Of a stretch of 64,000 bases of DNA, positions 1 through 8,920 are shown piece after piece; position 1 is the first letter of the stretch, and the number at the start of each line of letters is the position of its first letter. This DNA is from Leisingera sp. ANG59. Its GTDB lineage: Bacteria > Pseudomonadota > Alphaproteobacteria > Rhodobacterales > Rhodobacteraceae. The stretch spans positions 321,552 to 385,551 of the forward strand of contig NZ_WLCM01000001.1 in assembly GCF_013317235.1 (NCBI RefSeq). The letters are read 5' to 3'. The notes beneath the pieces were generated by a model, which saw nothing but the letters and a program-made list of their open reading frames with translations, searched no databases and was not told the origin of the DNA. The position numbers were made by a program, and so were the translations under genes.

Positions 1-478
1 CGCCCAGGTGATCCGGCGCCAGCGCCAGCATCAGCGAGCCGCCCACATCCGGCACCAGACCGATGCCGACCTCCGGCATAGCGATCTGGCTGCTTTCGCT
101 TACCACCCGGTGGGTACCATGGCAGCCGATGCCGACGCCGCCGCCCATGGTGAAGCCCTGCATGAAGCTGATCACCGGTTTCTTGTATTCGAAGATCCGC
201 GCGTTCAGCCGGTATTCATCGCGCCAGAAAGTGCGGCCATAGGAATAGTCGCCCTTGGTGCCGGTGTCATAGAGCTCGGCAATGTCGCCGCCGGCGCAGA
301 AGGCCTTGTCGCCCTCGGCGTCAATCACCACCAGCTTGACGGTGTCGTCGCTGGCCCATTCGCGCATGGCGGCGTCGATCGCCATGCACATGCCGTAGCT
401 AATCGCGTTCAGCGCCTTGGGGCGGGTGAAGGTGATGCGGCCGGCGTGGCCGGCTTTGCGGATATGGATGTCACTCAT
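1..478 (-). CDS. 3-hydroxyisobutyryl-CoA hydrolase / enoyl-CoA hydratase family protein (partial, 3' end outside window)
   Basis: Crotonase-fold protein; about 159 N-terminal residues are visible and the rest lies beyond base 1. The translation starts MSDIHIRKAGHAGRITF and carries the oxyanion-hole segment FCAGGDIAELYD near residue 65, a glycine-rich GFTMGGGVGIG stretch near 115 and MPEVGIGLVPDVGGS near 140. The last segment is typical of 3-hydroxyisobutyryl-CoA hydrolase, which releases free 3-hydroxyisobutyrate in valine breakdown. It starts 50 bp after the isobutyryl-CoA dehydrogenase gene on the same strand, so the two probably form an operon; the next step (3-hydroxyisobutyrate dehydrogenase, mmsB) may follow outside the window. 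A plain enoyl-CoA hydratase is the alternative, but the neighbour favours the hydrolase. Confidence 0.85.
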   Translation of the reverse strand, partial: MSDIHIRKAGHAGRITFTRPKALNAISYGMCMAIDAAMREWASDDTVKLVVIDAEGDKAFCAGGDIAELYDTGTKGDYSYGRTFWRDEYRLNARIFEYKKPVISFMQGFTMGGGVGIGCHGTHRVVSESSQIAMPEVGIGLVPDVGGSLMLALAPDHLG

Positions 479-528
479 CTTGTGTGCTCCATCAGTATTT
501 CTTGCCATGCATTCTGGAGCAGGGCGGG

Positions 529-1668
529 TCAGCCTGCAATCAGCTGGCGCGCGATAATCAGGCGCATGATCTCATTGGTGCCTTCCAGGATCTGGTGCAC
601 CCGCAGGTCGCGCACGATCTTCTCGACGCCGTAGTCGGCCAGATAGCCGTAGCCGCCGTGCAGCTGCAGGCAGCCGTTGGCGACGTCAAAGGCGGTGTCG
701 GTGACCATCAGCTTGGCCATGGCGCAGAACTTGGTGGCGTCATGGGCGCCGGTGTCCAGCTTCCACGCCGCCTGGCGCAGGAAGGTGCGGGCGGCTTGCA
801 GGCGGGTTTCATATTCCGCCAGCCGGAACTGCAGCGCCTGGAACTGATTGATGGATTTGCCGAAGGCCTTGCGCTCGGACATGTATTGCACGGTCTGGTC
901 CAGCGCCGCCTGGGCGCCGCCCAGAGCGCCGGCGGAGATATTCAGGCGGCCGCCGTCAAGGCCGGCCATCGCATAGGAGAAACCCTTGCCTTCTTCGCCG
1001 ATCAGGTTGTCCGCCGGGATGGCGCAATCGTCGAATTGCACCTGAGAAGTCGGCTGGGCCTTCCAGCCCATCTTGTCCTCCAGAGCGCCGAAGGAGAGGC
1101 CGGGGGTGCCGTCCTCGACCACCACGGTGGAGATCCCCTTGGGGCCGTCTTCACCGGTGCGGCACATCACGACATAGGCGTCGGAGTAGGAACCGCCGGA
1201 GATGAAAGCCTTGGTTCCGTTCAGCACATAGCCCTCATTGCTGCGCTCGGCGCGGGTTTTGAGCGCCGCCGCATCGGAGCCGGAGCCGGGTTCGGTCAGG
1301 CAGTAGGAGAAGATCTTCCCCATGGTGCACAGGCTCGGCAGCCATTTCTGCTTGGTCTCCTCGGAGCCGAACTTGTCGATCATGCCGCCGCACATGTTGT
1401 GGATCGACAGGAAGGAGCCGACTGCAGGGTCGGCCATCGCCAGCGCTTCGAACACCAGGGTGGCGTCCAGACGCGTAAGGCCGGAGCCGCCGTATTCCTC
1501 AGAGACATAAAGCCCGCCAAAACCCAGCTCCGCCAGTTTCGGCCACAGCGATTTGGGGATGGTGCCTGCTTTTTCCCATTCACGGGAATGCGGTGCGATG
1601 TTTTCCTGGCCGAATGCATGGGCCATGTCGAAAATGGCCTGCTGTTCCTCTGTCAGTGCGAAATCCAT
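529..1668 (-). CDS. Isobutyryl-CoA dehydrogenase (acyl-CoA dehydrogenase family)
   Basis: FAD-dependent acyl-CoA dehydrogenase of 379 residues, full length for the family. Visible motifs are the flavin/substrate loop YCLTEPGSGSD near residue 125, RKAFGKSINQFQ in the C-terminal helical domain, and ILEGTNEIMR at the C terminus, where Glu362 is the expected catalytic base. Family members with this context oxidise isobutyryl-CoA to methacrylyl-CoA in valine catabolism and pass electrons to ETF. The hydrolase for a later step follows 50 bp downstream and mmsA lies 4 kb away on the same strand. A purine-rich GGGAGGAGC ribosome site precedes the ATG. The general family is certain; the branched-chain substrate is inferred from context and overall resemblance. 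Confidence 0.88.
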   Translation of the reverse strand: MDFALTEEQQAIFDMAHAFGQENIAPHSREWEKAGTIPKSLWPKLAELGFGGLYVSEEYGGSGLTRLDATLVFEALAMADPAVGSFLSIHNMCGGMIDKFGSEETKQKWLPSLCTMGKIFSYCLTEPGSGSDAAALKTRAERSNEGYVLNGTKAFISGGSYSDAYVVMCRTGEDGPKGISTVVVEDGTPGLSFGALEDKMGWKAQPTSQVQFDDCAIPADNLIGEEGKGFSYAMAGLDGGRLNISAGALGGAQAALDQTVQYMSERKAFGKSINQFQALQFRLAEYETRLQAARTFLRQAAWKLDTGAHDATKFCAMAKLMVTDTAFDVANGCLQLHGGYGYLADYGVEKIVRDLRVHQILEGTNEIMRLIIARQLIAG

Positions 1669-1890
1669 GCGCCGCTCCTCCCGTCGATCAGATGAATTGA
1701 ACAGTTGTTTATTTAATACCCGCCGGCGGACGCTGAGGCAAGCTGCGCGAATGCAAAGCCGCCGTGCAGCAATGCCGCGGCTTCCCGCCCCGGGGTCAGG
1801 AGAAAATTAAGAAACTTCGGCGAAACTCTGTCTCAAACCGGTCAAGTGCAGGCGAACCCTGCACCATGCATTCCAAAAGGAGCAGGCGAC

Positions 1891-3729
1891 GTGTCAAATT
1901 CAGGGGCGCAGCACTTTCTGGCATCCAACCTCAGCGGGTCCGCTAAGGGAGGTGGCAAAACACCGGATTTCCCGGCGGCTGTGGCCAGCAATGAACGGGC
2001 GAATTTCACAATGGCCATGCGCCACGGCCTGCTGAAATCAAGCGACGTTCCGGTCCGTGAACAAGTGGTGCGCCTGATGAAACTGTCGCGCCGCAAGGCG
2101 GTGGAGCGCAGCTTCAAGGATGCGGTCTATCTGATGGAGCAGGCGATGGAACTGGATCCCAAGAACCGGTCGATCCATACCGCGCTGGGTGAGATCTATG
2201 AACTGATGGAGAAGCGCGACAAGGCGATTCTCTGCCATGTCGAGGCGCTGCGGCTGGAGCCGCAGAACCCGGAATGCCTGGCCTATATCGGCAGCTACCT
2301 GATGCGGATCGGGCAGGATGAGGAAGCCATCAACTACTTCCAGGACTGCCTGAAGTTCGCGCCGTCGAACGAAGTTGTCTTTGCCCGCATGATGCACCTG
2401 AAGCGGCGCAAATGCGACTGGTCCGAATTCGGCAAGGCCCGCAAGAAGATCAAGAACTTCTCCAAGGTCATGAAAGCGATCGACCCGTTCTCCTTCCTGA
2501 GTGTGGTGGACGATCCGGAGATGCAGAAACAGTATTCCGTGCTTGCCGCCAATGCCAACAAGGTCTGCAAGGAAGAGACCGCCAGCTTTACTGCGCCGCT
2601 GGCAAAGAAAGACAAGATCCGGATCGGGTATTTCTCCTGCGACTTCCTGGATCACGCGACAATGTACCTGATCGGCCGGATGTTCGAACTGCATGACCGG
2701 GACAGGTTCGAGATCTACATCTACGACTACGGCGCCATGAACCAGCAGCAGGGACGCCTGCGGGCGGAACAATCCGCGGATGTCTACCGGCAGGTCGGCG
2801 GCGTCGCCAGCGAGACAATTGTCGAGCAGGTGCGGGCGGACGGGCTGGACATTGCCATCGACCTGAAGGGGCACACCAAGGGCAACCGGATCAACCTGTT
2901 CGACCACCGGATGGCGCCGGTTCAGATTTCCTATCTCGGCTATCCCGGCACCTCTGGTGTGGACGCGATCGACTACATGGTTGCCGACCCGGTTGTGGTG
3001 CCGCCGAAGTACCGCAAGCACTACACCGAAAAAGTCCTCTATATGCCGGACTGCTACCAGTCGAACGACGACAGCCGCAAGGCCTCCGAGGATGTGCCCA
3101 CGCGGGCGGAGGTGGGCCTGCCGGAAGATGCGCTGGTGTTCTGCTCTTTCAACAGCCCCTACAAGGTGTCGCCGGAGGAATTCGACATCTGGATGAAGCT
3201 GATGAAACTGGTGCCGGACAGTGTGCTGTGGTTCTACGCTGCCCATGACGACATCCGCGGAAACATCCGCGCCGAAGCCAAGCGGCGGGGCGTCAGCCCG
3301 GAGCGGATCGTCTTTGCCGGTTTCGCCCAGCAGGCGGAGCACCTGGCTCGTCTGCCGCTGGCGGACGTTTTCCTCGACACCTTCGCGGTCAACGCCCACA
3401 CCACCGCGAGTGATGCGCTGTGGGCAGGTGTTCCCGTCGTCACCAAGGTTGGCAAGCAGTTTGCGGCGCGGGTTGCCGCAAGCCTGCTGCATTCCATCGG
3501 AATGGATGAGCTGACCACCACAACACCGCAGCAGTATCAGGCGCTGGCCCTGAAGCTGGCCCGCGACAAGGAATATCTTGCGGATGTGAAGGCGCGGGTG
3601 CGTCAGGGGATCGAGACCGGCCCGCTTTATGATACGGAGAAGTTCACCCGCAACTTCGAGGCGCTGCTGGAGAAGACGCTGGAACGGTTCAATGCCGGGC
3701 TGAAACCGGACCACATCAGCCTGAGCTGA
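1891..3729 (+). CDS. TPR-containing O-GlcNAc transferase-like (GT41/SPINDLY family) protein
   Basis: Putative cytosolic glycosyltransferase. The GTG at 1891 is chosen as start because AAAAGGAG lies 8 bp upstream; an upstream in-frame start at 1846 would add 15 residues without such a site. The 612-residue product has two or three tetratricopeptide repeats at roughly residues 60-165 (AVYLMEQAMELDPKNRSIH, then ALRLEPQNPECLAYIG). A GT41 catalytic region follows: IAIDLKGHTKGNR, QISYLGYPGTSGVDAIDYM, FCSFNSPYKVSPEEF, and DVFLDTFAVNAHTTASDALW, which would bind the UDP-sugar. Bacterial homologues glycosylate proteins such as flagellins or adhesins, but no acceptor is encoded nearby. It stands alone between divergent valine genes and a bidirectional terminator. 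Confidence 0.82.
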   Translation: MSNSGAQHFLASNLSGSAKGGGKTPDFPAAVASNERANFTMAMRHGLLKSSDVPVREQVVRLMKLSRRKAVERSFKDAVYLMEQAMELDPKNRSIHTALGEIYELMEKRDKAILCHVEALRLEPQNPECLAYIGSYLMRIGQDEEAINYFQDCLKFAPSNEVVFARMMHLKRRKCDWSEFGKARKKIKNFSKVMKAIDPFSFLSVVDDPEMQKQYSVLAANANKVCKEETASFTAPLAKKDKIRIGYFSCDFLDHATMYLIGRMFELHDRDRFEIYIYDYGAMNQQQGRLRAEQSADVYRQVGGVASETIVEQVRADGLDIAIDLKGHTKGNRINLFDHRMAPVQISYLGYPGTSGVDAIDYMVADPVVVPPKYRKHYTEKVLYMPDCYQSNDDSRKASEDVPTRAEVGLPEDALVFCSFNSPYKVSPEEFDIWMKLMKLVPDSVLWFYAAHDDIRGNIRAEAKRRGVSPERIVFAGFAQQAEHLARLPLADVFLDTFAVNAHTTASDALWAGVPVVTKVGKQFAARVAASLLHSIGMDELTTTTPQQYQALALKLARDKEYLADVKARVRQGIETGPLYDTEKFTRNFEALLEKTLERFNAGLKPDHISLS

Positions 3730-3749
3730 CGCAATGGCATACCGAAAAA

Positions 3750-3772
3750 GGGCGCGGGAAATTCCCGCGCCC
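3750..3772. terminator. Bidirectional Rho-independent terminator
   Basis: Perfect 9-bp GC stem (GGGCGCGGG / CCCGCGCCC) with an AAATT loop between two converging genes. The minus-strand reading is followed by CTTTTTC and the plus-strand reading by TATTCATTT, so it can end both the glycosyltransferase transcript and the L,D-transpeptidase transcript. Confidence 0.85.
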
Positions 3773-3807
3773 TATTCATTTGGGGCCATCCGCTGCCGGC
3801 AGCCGGA

Positions 3808-4410
3808 TCAGAGCAGCCGCACCTGGGTGCCGATCTGCACCAGTTCGTACAGCTCTTCTACGTGCTGGTTATAGAGGCCGATGCAGCCGGAGGAGCTTTG
3901 CCGCCCGATTTTTCGGGTGTCATGGGTGCCGTGCACCAGGTAGGCCGGCCAGTCCAGATACATCGCGCGGGTGCCCAAGGGGTTGTTCGGAACGCCGCCT
4001 TCGATGCGTTCCGGCAGCGTGGGATCACGTTCCCGCATCGAGGCGGTCGGGGTCCAGCTGGGGTTCTCCGCCTTGCGAACGATCTCGCTGTAACCGCGTT
4101 TGGTCAGGTCTTCGGTCATCGGCACCGAGGAGGGGAACAGCCGGTAGGTTTCACCATCCGGTCCCCAGTAATGCAGCGCGCGGGAGCTGATATCCGCCAG
4201 CAGGCAGCCCGCGCCCAGGGTCTCGAAATGGTCCTGCCAGTTCTGCTGGGTGAATGCGGAAGTATTGCGCTGCACCGGCACTTCCTCGCGAATCGCCGGT
4301 TCGTTCTGCGGGAAGGCGTCGGTCGACTGCGCGCGCAGAAGGGTCGGGGTGGCCAGGGTGGCACCGAGGCCCATCAGGGTTGCGCGGCGGGTGATGCGGG
4401 GTTTGGTCAT
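3808..4410 (-). CDS. L,D-transpeptidase (YkuD family), exported
   Basis: Periplasmic peptidoglycan-remodelling enzyme of 200 residues that would form 3-3 crosslinks or attach proteins to the wall. The N terminus has a twin-arginine-like signal (ITRRATLMG followed by a hydrophobic run to about residue 27). The YkuD catalytic signature HGTHDTRKIGRQSSSGCIGLYN, given here as HGTH...SSSGCIGL, lies near residues 160-182; the Cys of SGCI is the nucleophile. Length is normal for the short ErfK/YbiS class and no LysM domain is present. AGAGG precedes the ATG. It lies 149 bp downstream of the desaturase on the same strand and could share its transcript. The Tat assignment is less certain than the enzyme family. 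Confidence 0.88.
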   Translation of the reverse strand: MTKPRITRRATLMGLGATLATPTLLRAQSTDAFPQNEPAIREEVPVQRNTSAFTQQNWQDHFETLGAGCLLADISSRALHYWGPDGETYRLFPSSVPMTEDLTKRGYSEIVRKAENPSWTPTASMRERDPTLPERIEGGVPNNPLGTRAMYLDWPAYLVHGTHDTRKIGRQSSSGCIGLYNQHVEELYELVQIGTQVRLL

Positions 4411-4558
4411 GTTGCCTCTACCGTGCTGCTCGAAAACTCCGCCGCAAGATAATCATGGCTGCGGTTTTTCCTAGGGTCGGCATAGCGGAAACTCCGCTGC
4501 TCACAAGGTTGTGTTTTCCCAGGTGGCAGAAGATTGCCGCCCGGAACCTGTTTACAGG

Positions 4559-5593
4559 TCAGGCCGGAAGGCTGCGGGCCTGGGAGAAGGACAATAGGCG
4601 CTTGCTGTCCTCGTCCCACAGATGCAGCCGGGCGTTGGTCAGGCTTTCACGGATGGTCATCCGGTTGCCTTCGGCCAGCTCCGCATGGTCTCGCAGCACT
4701 TCGGGCAGCCGGTAGAACGGGATCCGGCTGTACAGGTGGTGCACATGGTGGATACCGATATTGGCGCTGAGCCATTGCAGTACTGGGGGCAGCACATAGT
4801 GAGAGCTGCCATGAAGTGCGGCGTCATGCAGCTGCCAATCCTCTTCCCGTTCCCACTGAGTGGTTTCGAACTGGTGCTGGACATAGAACAGCCACAGGCC
4901 GGCGGTGGCGGCGATCAGGGTGGCTGGCAGGAAGATCAGCAGCAGCGGCATCAGACCACCGAAGTACCAGATCAGCCCCAGCGCGGCCAGGATCGCCGCG
5001 TTGGTGCCCATCGCGCTGATCCAGTAGCGGGCCTGGCCCGTCAGCCCGTAGGGGATGCGGTTCTGCAGGAAAAACAGGTAACCGGGGCCGAGGCCGAACA
5101 GGGTCACCGGGTGGCGGTAGAGGCGGTAGACCAGCCGGTCCCAGCGGCTTGCGGCCCGGTATTCGGCCACGGTCATGGTGTGAATGTCGCCCATGCCGCG
5201 CTTGCCCAGGTTGCCGTGGGTGCTGTGATGGATCGAATGGGTGCGGCGCCAGACGTCATACGGGGTCAGGGTCAGCACCCCGATGATCCGGCCCACCCAG
5301 TCGCTGACGTGGCGGTTGTTGAAGAAAGATCCGTGGCCGCAGTCGTGCTGGATGGTGAACAGGCGCAGCAGGAACGCAGCGATCAGCACGGAAATGGCCA
5401 GCGTCAGCCAGTAGCTGACCGACAGCGACCACCAGGCCAGCGCCCAAAGCAGCAGGAAGGGCACCACCGTCACCGCGAGCTCAAAGCTGCTGCGCACGGA
5501 ATTGGGTTCGCGGTATTGGGCCAGGATCTTGACCCAGTCACGGGCGGTTCGTGCAGCCGCCTGCGGCTGGTTCCGGTCTTGTGTCTTGCTCAT
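4559..5593 (-). CDS. Membrane fatty acid desaturase
   Basis: Di-iron acyl-lipid desaturase of 344 residues. All three histidine boxes are present: HDCGH near residue 88, HSIHH near 124 and HHVHH near 283, which together bind the two irons. Hydrophobic segments around residues 40-75 and 185-240 give the usual membrane topology. The box spacing resembles omega-6/delta-12-type desaturases, so it probably adds a double bond to a membrane phospholipid acyl chain. It is followed by the L,D-transpeptidase gene in the same direction. Regiospecificity cannot be read from sequence alone, and no dedicated ferredoxin or reductase is adjacent. Confidence 0.88.
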   Translation of the reverse strand: MSKTQDRNQPQAAARTARDWVKILAQYREPNSVRSSFELAVTVVPFLLLWALAWWSLSVSYWLTLAISVLIAAFLLRLFTIQHDCGHGSFFNNRHVSDWVGRIIGVLTLTPYDVWRRTHSIHHSTHGNLGKRGMGDIHTMTVAEYRAASRWDRLVYRLYRHPVTLFGLGPGYLFFLQNRIPYGLTGQARYWISAMGTNAAILAALGLIWYFGGLMPLLLIFLPATLIAATAGLWLFYVQHQFETTQWEREEDWQLHDAALHGSSHYVLPPVLQWLSANIGIHHVHHLYSRIPFYRLPEVLRDHAELAEGNRMTIRESLTNARLHLWDEDSKRLLSFSQARSLPA

Positions 5594-5751
5594 GCGCCTG
5601 CCGTTTATCTTTCAGTTCAGGACCGGATAGACGACCGGCAGCGGGGAGCAAGTAAAAATTGGCTGGAAACCTTATTTATACTGTTGCCGTGCCGCGAAAG
5701 ACGCCCCGGGTCAAGGCGCACAGATTGGCAAAGACTGCCGCCAAAGAAAAA

Positions 5752-5772
5752 GGCCCCGGAATATCCGGGGCC
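5752..5772 (-). terminator. Rho-independent terminator of mmsA
   Basis: GGCCCCGGA / TCCGGGGCC stem with an ATA loop, 24 bp beyond the mmsA stop codon. In the minus-strand direction it is followed by TTTTTCTTT. Confidence 0.87.
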
Positions 5773-5795
5773 TTTTCCTGTTAAGGGGCAGGAGG

Positions 5796-7295
5796 TTAGT
5801 CCATTGCCTTGAAGTTGAACTCGCCGCCTTCCTTGATGCCCGAGGGCCAGCGGGAGGTCACGGTCTTGGTGCGGGTGTAGAACTTGAAGCTATCCGGGCC
5901 GTGCTGGTTCAGGTCACCGAACATCGACTTCTTCCAGCCGCCGAAGGTGTGGTAGGCCAGCGGCACCGGGATCGGCACGTTGATGCCCACCATGCCGATG
6001 TTCACACGGGATGCGAAGTCGCGCGCGGTGTCGCCGTCACGGGTGAAGATCGCGGTGCCGTTGCCGTACTCGTGGTCCATCGCCAGCTTCAGCGCTTCCT
6101 CGTAAGTGCCTGCACGCACAGTGGAAAGCACCGGGCCGAAGATCTCCTGCTTGTAGATGTCCATGTCGGGGGTGACATGGTCGAACAGGTGGGCGCCGAC
6201 AAAGAAGCCGTCCTCGTAGCCCTGCAGTTTGAAGTCGCGGTTGTCGACCACCAGCTTGGCGCCCTGATCAACGCCGGACTGGATCAGGCCCAGGATGCGC
6301 TCCTTGGACGCCGCGGTCACAACCGGGCCCAAGTCGACGTCGTCGCCGGCGGTGTAGGGGCCGACCTTCAGGGTTTCGATGCGCGGGATCAGTTTTTCGA
6401 TCAGCTTGTCGGCGGTTTCCTCACCGACCGGCACCGCAACCGAGATCGCCATGCAGCGTTCGCCGGCCGCGCCGAAGCCTGCACCGACCAGCGCGTCAGC
6501 GGCCTGGTCCAGATCGGCATCGGGCATGATGATCATGTGGTTCTTGGCACCGCCGAAGCACTGGGCGCGCTTGCCGTTGGCGGTGGCGCGGGAATAGATG
6601 TACTGCGCGATCGGGGTGGAGCCTACGAAGGAGACGCCCTGGATGATTTCGCTGTCCAAGATGGTGTCGACGGCTTCCTTGTCGCCGTTCACGACCTGGA
6701 ACACGCCTTCGGGCAGGCCGGCTTCGATGAACAGCTCGGCCAGCATCAGCGGCACGGAGGGGTCGCGCTCGGAGGGTTTCAGCACCACGGCGTTGCCGCA
6801 GGCCAGCGCCGGGCCGACGTGCCACAGCGGCATCATGGCGGGGAAGTTGAACGGCATGATCGAGCCGACAACACCCAGCGGCTGGCGCATGGAGTACATG
6901 TCGATGCCGGGGCCTGCGCTGTCGGTGAATTCACCTTTCAGCATCTGCGGCGCGCCGACGCAGTATTCGATCACTTCCAGGCCGCGCTGCAGGTCGCCCT
7001 TGGCGTCCGGGATGGTCTTGCCGTGCTCGCGGCTCAGCGCTTCTGCCAGCTTGTCCATGTCGCGGTTCATCAGGCCGACCATCGCCATCATCACGCGGGC
7101 GCGTTTCTGCGGGTTGGTCGCGCCCCATGCGGGCTGCGCCGCGGCGGCCTTTTCGATCGCATCGGTGGTCTCTGCAGCGCTGGCCATCGGGCACTGGTAC
7201 TGCACTTCACCGGTTGCGGGGTTGAAAACATCGTCAAAGCGGCCCGAGGTGCCGGAGACCAGTTTGCCGTTGATAAAGTGGCCGAGTTCTTTCAT
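5796..7295 (-). CDS. mmsA: CoA-acylating methylmalonate-semialdehyde dehydrogenase
   Basis: Catalyses NAD- and CoA-dependent conversion of (methyl)malonate semialdehyde to propionyl- or acetyl-CoA, the last committed step of valine breakdown and also used in inositol catabolism. The 499-residue product has the aldehyde dehydrogenase fold: MPFNFPAMMPLW and VLKPSERDPSVP in the NAD domain, and the catalytic Cys in GAAGERCMAISVAVP, a segment characteristic of the MmsA subgroup rather than general aldehyde dehydrogenases. AGGAGGATCCG gives a strong ribosome site. A LysR gene diverges 137 bp upstream and is the likely regulator. The upstream valine enzymes sit about 4 kb away on the same strand, separated by three unrelated genes. 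Confidence 0.95.
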   Translation of the reverse strand: MKELGHFINGKLVSGTSGRFDDVFNPATGEVQYQCPMASAAETTDAIEKAAAAQPAWGATNPQKRARVMMAMVGLMNRDMDKLAEALSREHGKTIPDAKGDLQRGLEVIEYCVGAPQMLKGEFTDSAGPGIDMYSMRQPLGVVGSIMPFNFPAMMPLWHVGPALACGNAVVLKPSERDPSVPLMLAELFIEAGLPEGVFQVVNGDKEAVDTILDSEIIQGVSFVGSTPIAQYIYSRATANGKRAQCFGGAKNHMIIMPDADLDQAADALVGAGFGAAGERCMAISVAVPVGEETADKLIEKLIPRIETLKVGPYTAGDDVDLGPVVTAASKERILGLIQSGVDQGAKLVVDNRDFKLQGYEDGFFVGAHLFDHVTPDMDIYKQEIFGPVLSTVRAGTYEEALKLAMDHEYGNGTAIFTRDGDTARDFASRVNIGMVGINVPIPVPLAYHTFGGWKKSMFGDLNQHGPDSFKFYTRTKTVTSRWPSGIKEGGEFNFKAMD

Positions 7296-7373
7296 CGGAT
7301 CCTCCTCTGTTCATCTTGCCTCCATCGTAGGCTTGCAAAAAACATCGGAAAAGAGGAAACATTTCAAAGAGGC

Positions 7374-7389
7374 TTTGCAGGAACGCAAA
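7374..7389. promoter_or_regulatory. Candidate LysR operator between mmsA and its divergent regulator
   Basis: Inverted repeat TTTGC-N6-GCAAA in the 137 bp divergent intergenic region, with a related TTGCAAAAAA element about 40 bp toward mmsA. Position and dyad suit a LysR-type site controlling both genes. This is inferred from location only. Confidence 0.35.
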
Positions 7390-7432
7390 AGGTTAACGCC
7401 AGGTTAGCAGCAGAACGGAGGGCCCGGGGCCA

Positions 7433-8329
7433 ATGGATCCGCAGTGGGATGATATGAAAGTGTTTTTGGCGGTGGCGCGGGAGGCGAGCCTGTCGGGCGC
7501 TGGCCGCATTCTGAAAATGGACCCCGCCACCGTCGGCCGCCGCATTGCCCGGTTCGAGGCGGCACTGGAAACCCCGCTGTTCGTGAAATCGCCGCAAGGC
7601 TATGCCCTCAGCGCCGCCGGAGACCGTCTGCTGGTCCATGCCGAGGCGGCAGAGCAGGCAATGCGGGCCGGCACCGAAGCGCTGAGCGGCCCCAGCGACA
7701 CTATGTCCGGGCAGATCCGCATCGGCGCCCCGGATGGCAGTGCCAACTACATATTGCCGCAGGTCTGTGCTCAGATTGCTGAAGAGAACCCGGATCTGGA
7801 CATCCAGATCGTGGCGCTGCCGCGGGTGATCAACCTGAGCCGCCGCGAGGCCGACATGGCGGTCACCGTCAGCGCGCCCACAGCGGGCAAGCTGCTGGTT
7901 CAGAAGATCTGCGACTATAAGCTGCACCTGGTCGCCTCGCGCCATTACCTGAAGGAGCATCCACCGATCGAAAAGCTGGAGGACCTGAAGGGCCACAAGA
8001 TGATCGGCTATATTCCCGACATGATCTTTGACAAGGAACTGGACTATCTGAACGACATCGGCGTGGAGCGGGTGGCGCTGGCGTCCAACTCTGTCTCGGT
8101 CCAGATCAAGATGGCGGCGCAGGGCACCGCAGTTTGTGTGGCGCACGATTTCAGCCTGCCGGCCCACCGGATGCTGCGCAAGATCCTGACTGACAAGGTG
8201 AGCCTGACGCGCAGTTTTCACCTGGTGCGCCATCAGGGCGACCAGCGCAGTGAGCGGCTGAACCGCTTTGCCCAAGCGTTGTCGAAGGGCATCCGCGACG
8301 AGGTGGCCCGGCTCGAAGCCTTGACTTAA
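7433..8329 (+). CDS. LysR family transcriptional regulator (putative mmsA regulator)
   Basis: DNA-binding regulator of 298 residues. The N-terminal winged helix-turn-helix spans roughly residues 8-65 (VFLAVAREASLSGAGRILKMDPATVGRRI) and the rest is a periplasmic-binding-protein-like effector domain. The HTH carries VGRRIARFEAAL instead of the commonest VSRQIRALE pattern, a variant seen in a LysR subgroup. It is transcribed away from mmsA across a 137 bp gap, the usual LysR arrangement, so it probably senses a valine-pathway intermediate. An ATG 21 bp downstream is an alternative start. Confidence 0.88.
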   Translation: MDPQWDDMKVFLAVAREASLSGAGRILKMDPATVGRRIARFEAALETPLFVKSPQGYALSAAGDRLLVHAEAAEQAMRAGTEALSGPSDTMSGQIRIGAPDGSANYILPQVCAQIAEENPDLDIQIVALPRVINLSRREADMAVTVSAPTAGKLLVQKICDYKLHLVASRHYLKEHPPIEKLEDLKGHKMIGYIPDMIFDKELDYLNDIGVERVALASNSVSVQIKMAAQGTAVCVAHDFSLPAHRMLRKILTDKVSLTRSFHLVRHQGDQRSERLNRFAQALSKGIRDEVARLEALT

Positions 8330-8386
8330 AGCTGCGTTGCGGCAAACTTCAGAATTACGCAATTTTATTTCGGAGGTGCGTGCAGA

Positions 8387-8824
8387 ATGCTTGTTCAGGA
8401 GATTTTGAAGTCCAAGGCTGGAACCGGTGTGGTTACCGTTTCGCTTTTTGCAAGCGTTGCTGAGGCCGCCAAAGTCATGTCGGACAACCGTTTTGGCACT
8501 GTCGTGGTTTCCGCGGATGGCGATTACCCAGACGGCATTCTGTCTGAGCGCGATATCGTTCGGGAGCTGGCCAAATCCGGTTCAGGCTGTCTGGATCAAC
8601 CTGTCAGCAACTATATGACTAAGGAGCTGGTCACCTGCACCAGCCATTCCAACGTCGGCGAAGTCCTGCAGCAGATGACAGACGGCCGGTTCCGCCATAT
8701 GCCGGTGGTGGAGGATGATGGAAAGCTCATCGGGATTATCACCCTGGGGGATGCCGTGAAGGCGCAGCTTGCCCAGGTTGCGATGGAGAAGGACGCGCTG
8801 CAGGACATGATCATGGGACACTGA
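8387..8824 (+). CDS. CBS-domain protein
   Basis: Small soluble protein of 145 residues made almost entirely of two CBS motifs, at about residues 10-65 (AAKVMSDNRFGTVVV, then GILSERDIVREL) and 75-135 (VGEVLQQMTDGRFRHMPVV, then LIGIITLGDAVKA). Paired CBS motifs form a Bateman module that binds adenine nucleotides such as AMP or ATP. With no fused enzyme, it may act as an energy sensor or partner-binding protein, but no partner is identifiable here. CGGAGGTG 10 bp before the ATG supports the start. It may be co-transcribed with coaD, 96 bp downstream. Confidence 0.87.
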   Translation: MLVQEILKSKAGTGVVTVSLFASVAEAAKVMSDNRFGTVVVSADGDYPDGILSERDIVRELAKSGSGCLDQPVSNYMTKELVTCTSHSNVGEVLQQMTDGRFRHMPVVEDDGKLIGIITLGDAVKAQLAQVAMEKDALQDMIMGH

Positions 8825-8920
8825 GCCGCAGGCGGGGCCATCCGTATTTCTGCCCCCTTGCAATGGCGGCGGCAAATATGTTTGCGTGTGCAGAAATTCT
8901 GACAAGGCAGGAGGCCGCCC

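Noticed and set aside
484..1695. Long plus-strand frame opposite the isobutyryl-CoA dehydrogenase gene
   Set aside because: Antisense to a clearly conserved gene; composition is the usual shadow of GC-rich codon bias.
2038..3714. 558-codon minus-strand frame opposite the GT41-like gene
   Set aside because: Entirely antisense to a protein with recognisable TPR and GT41 motifs; no motifs of its own.
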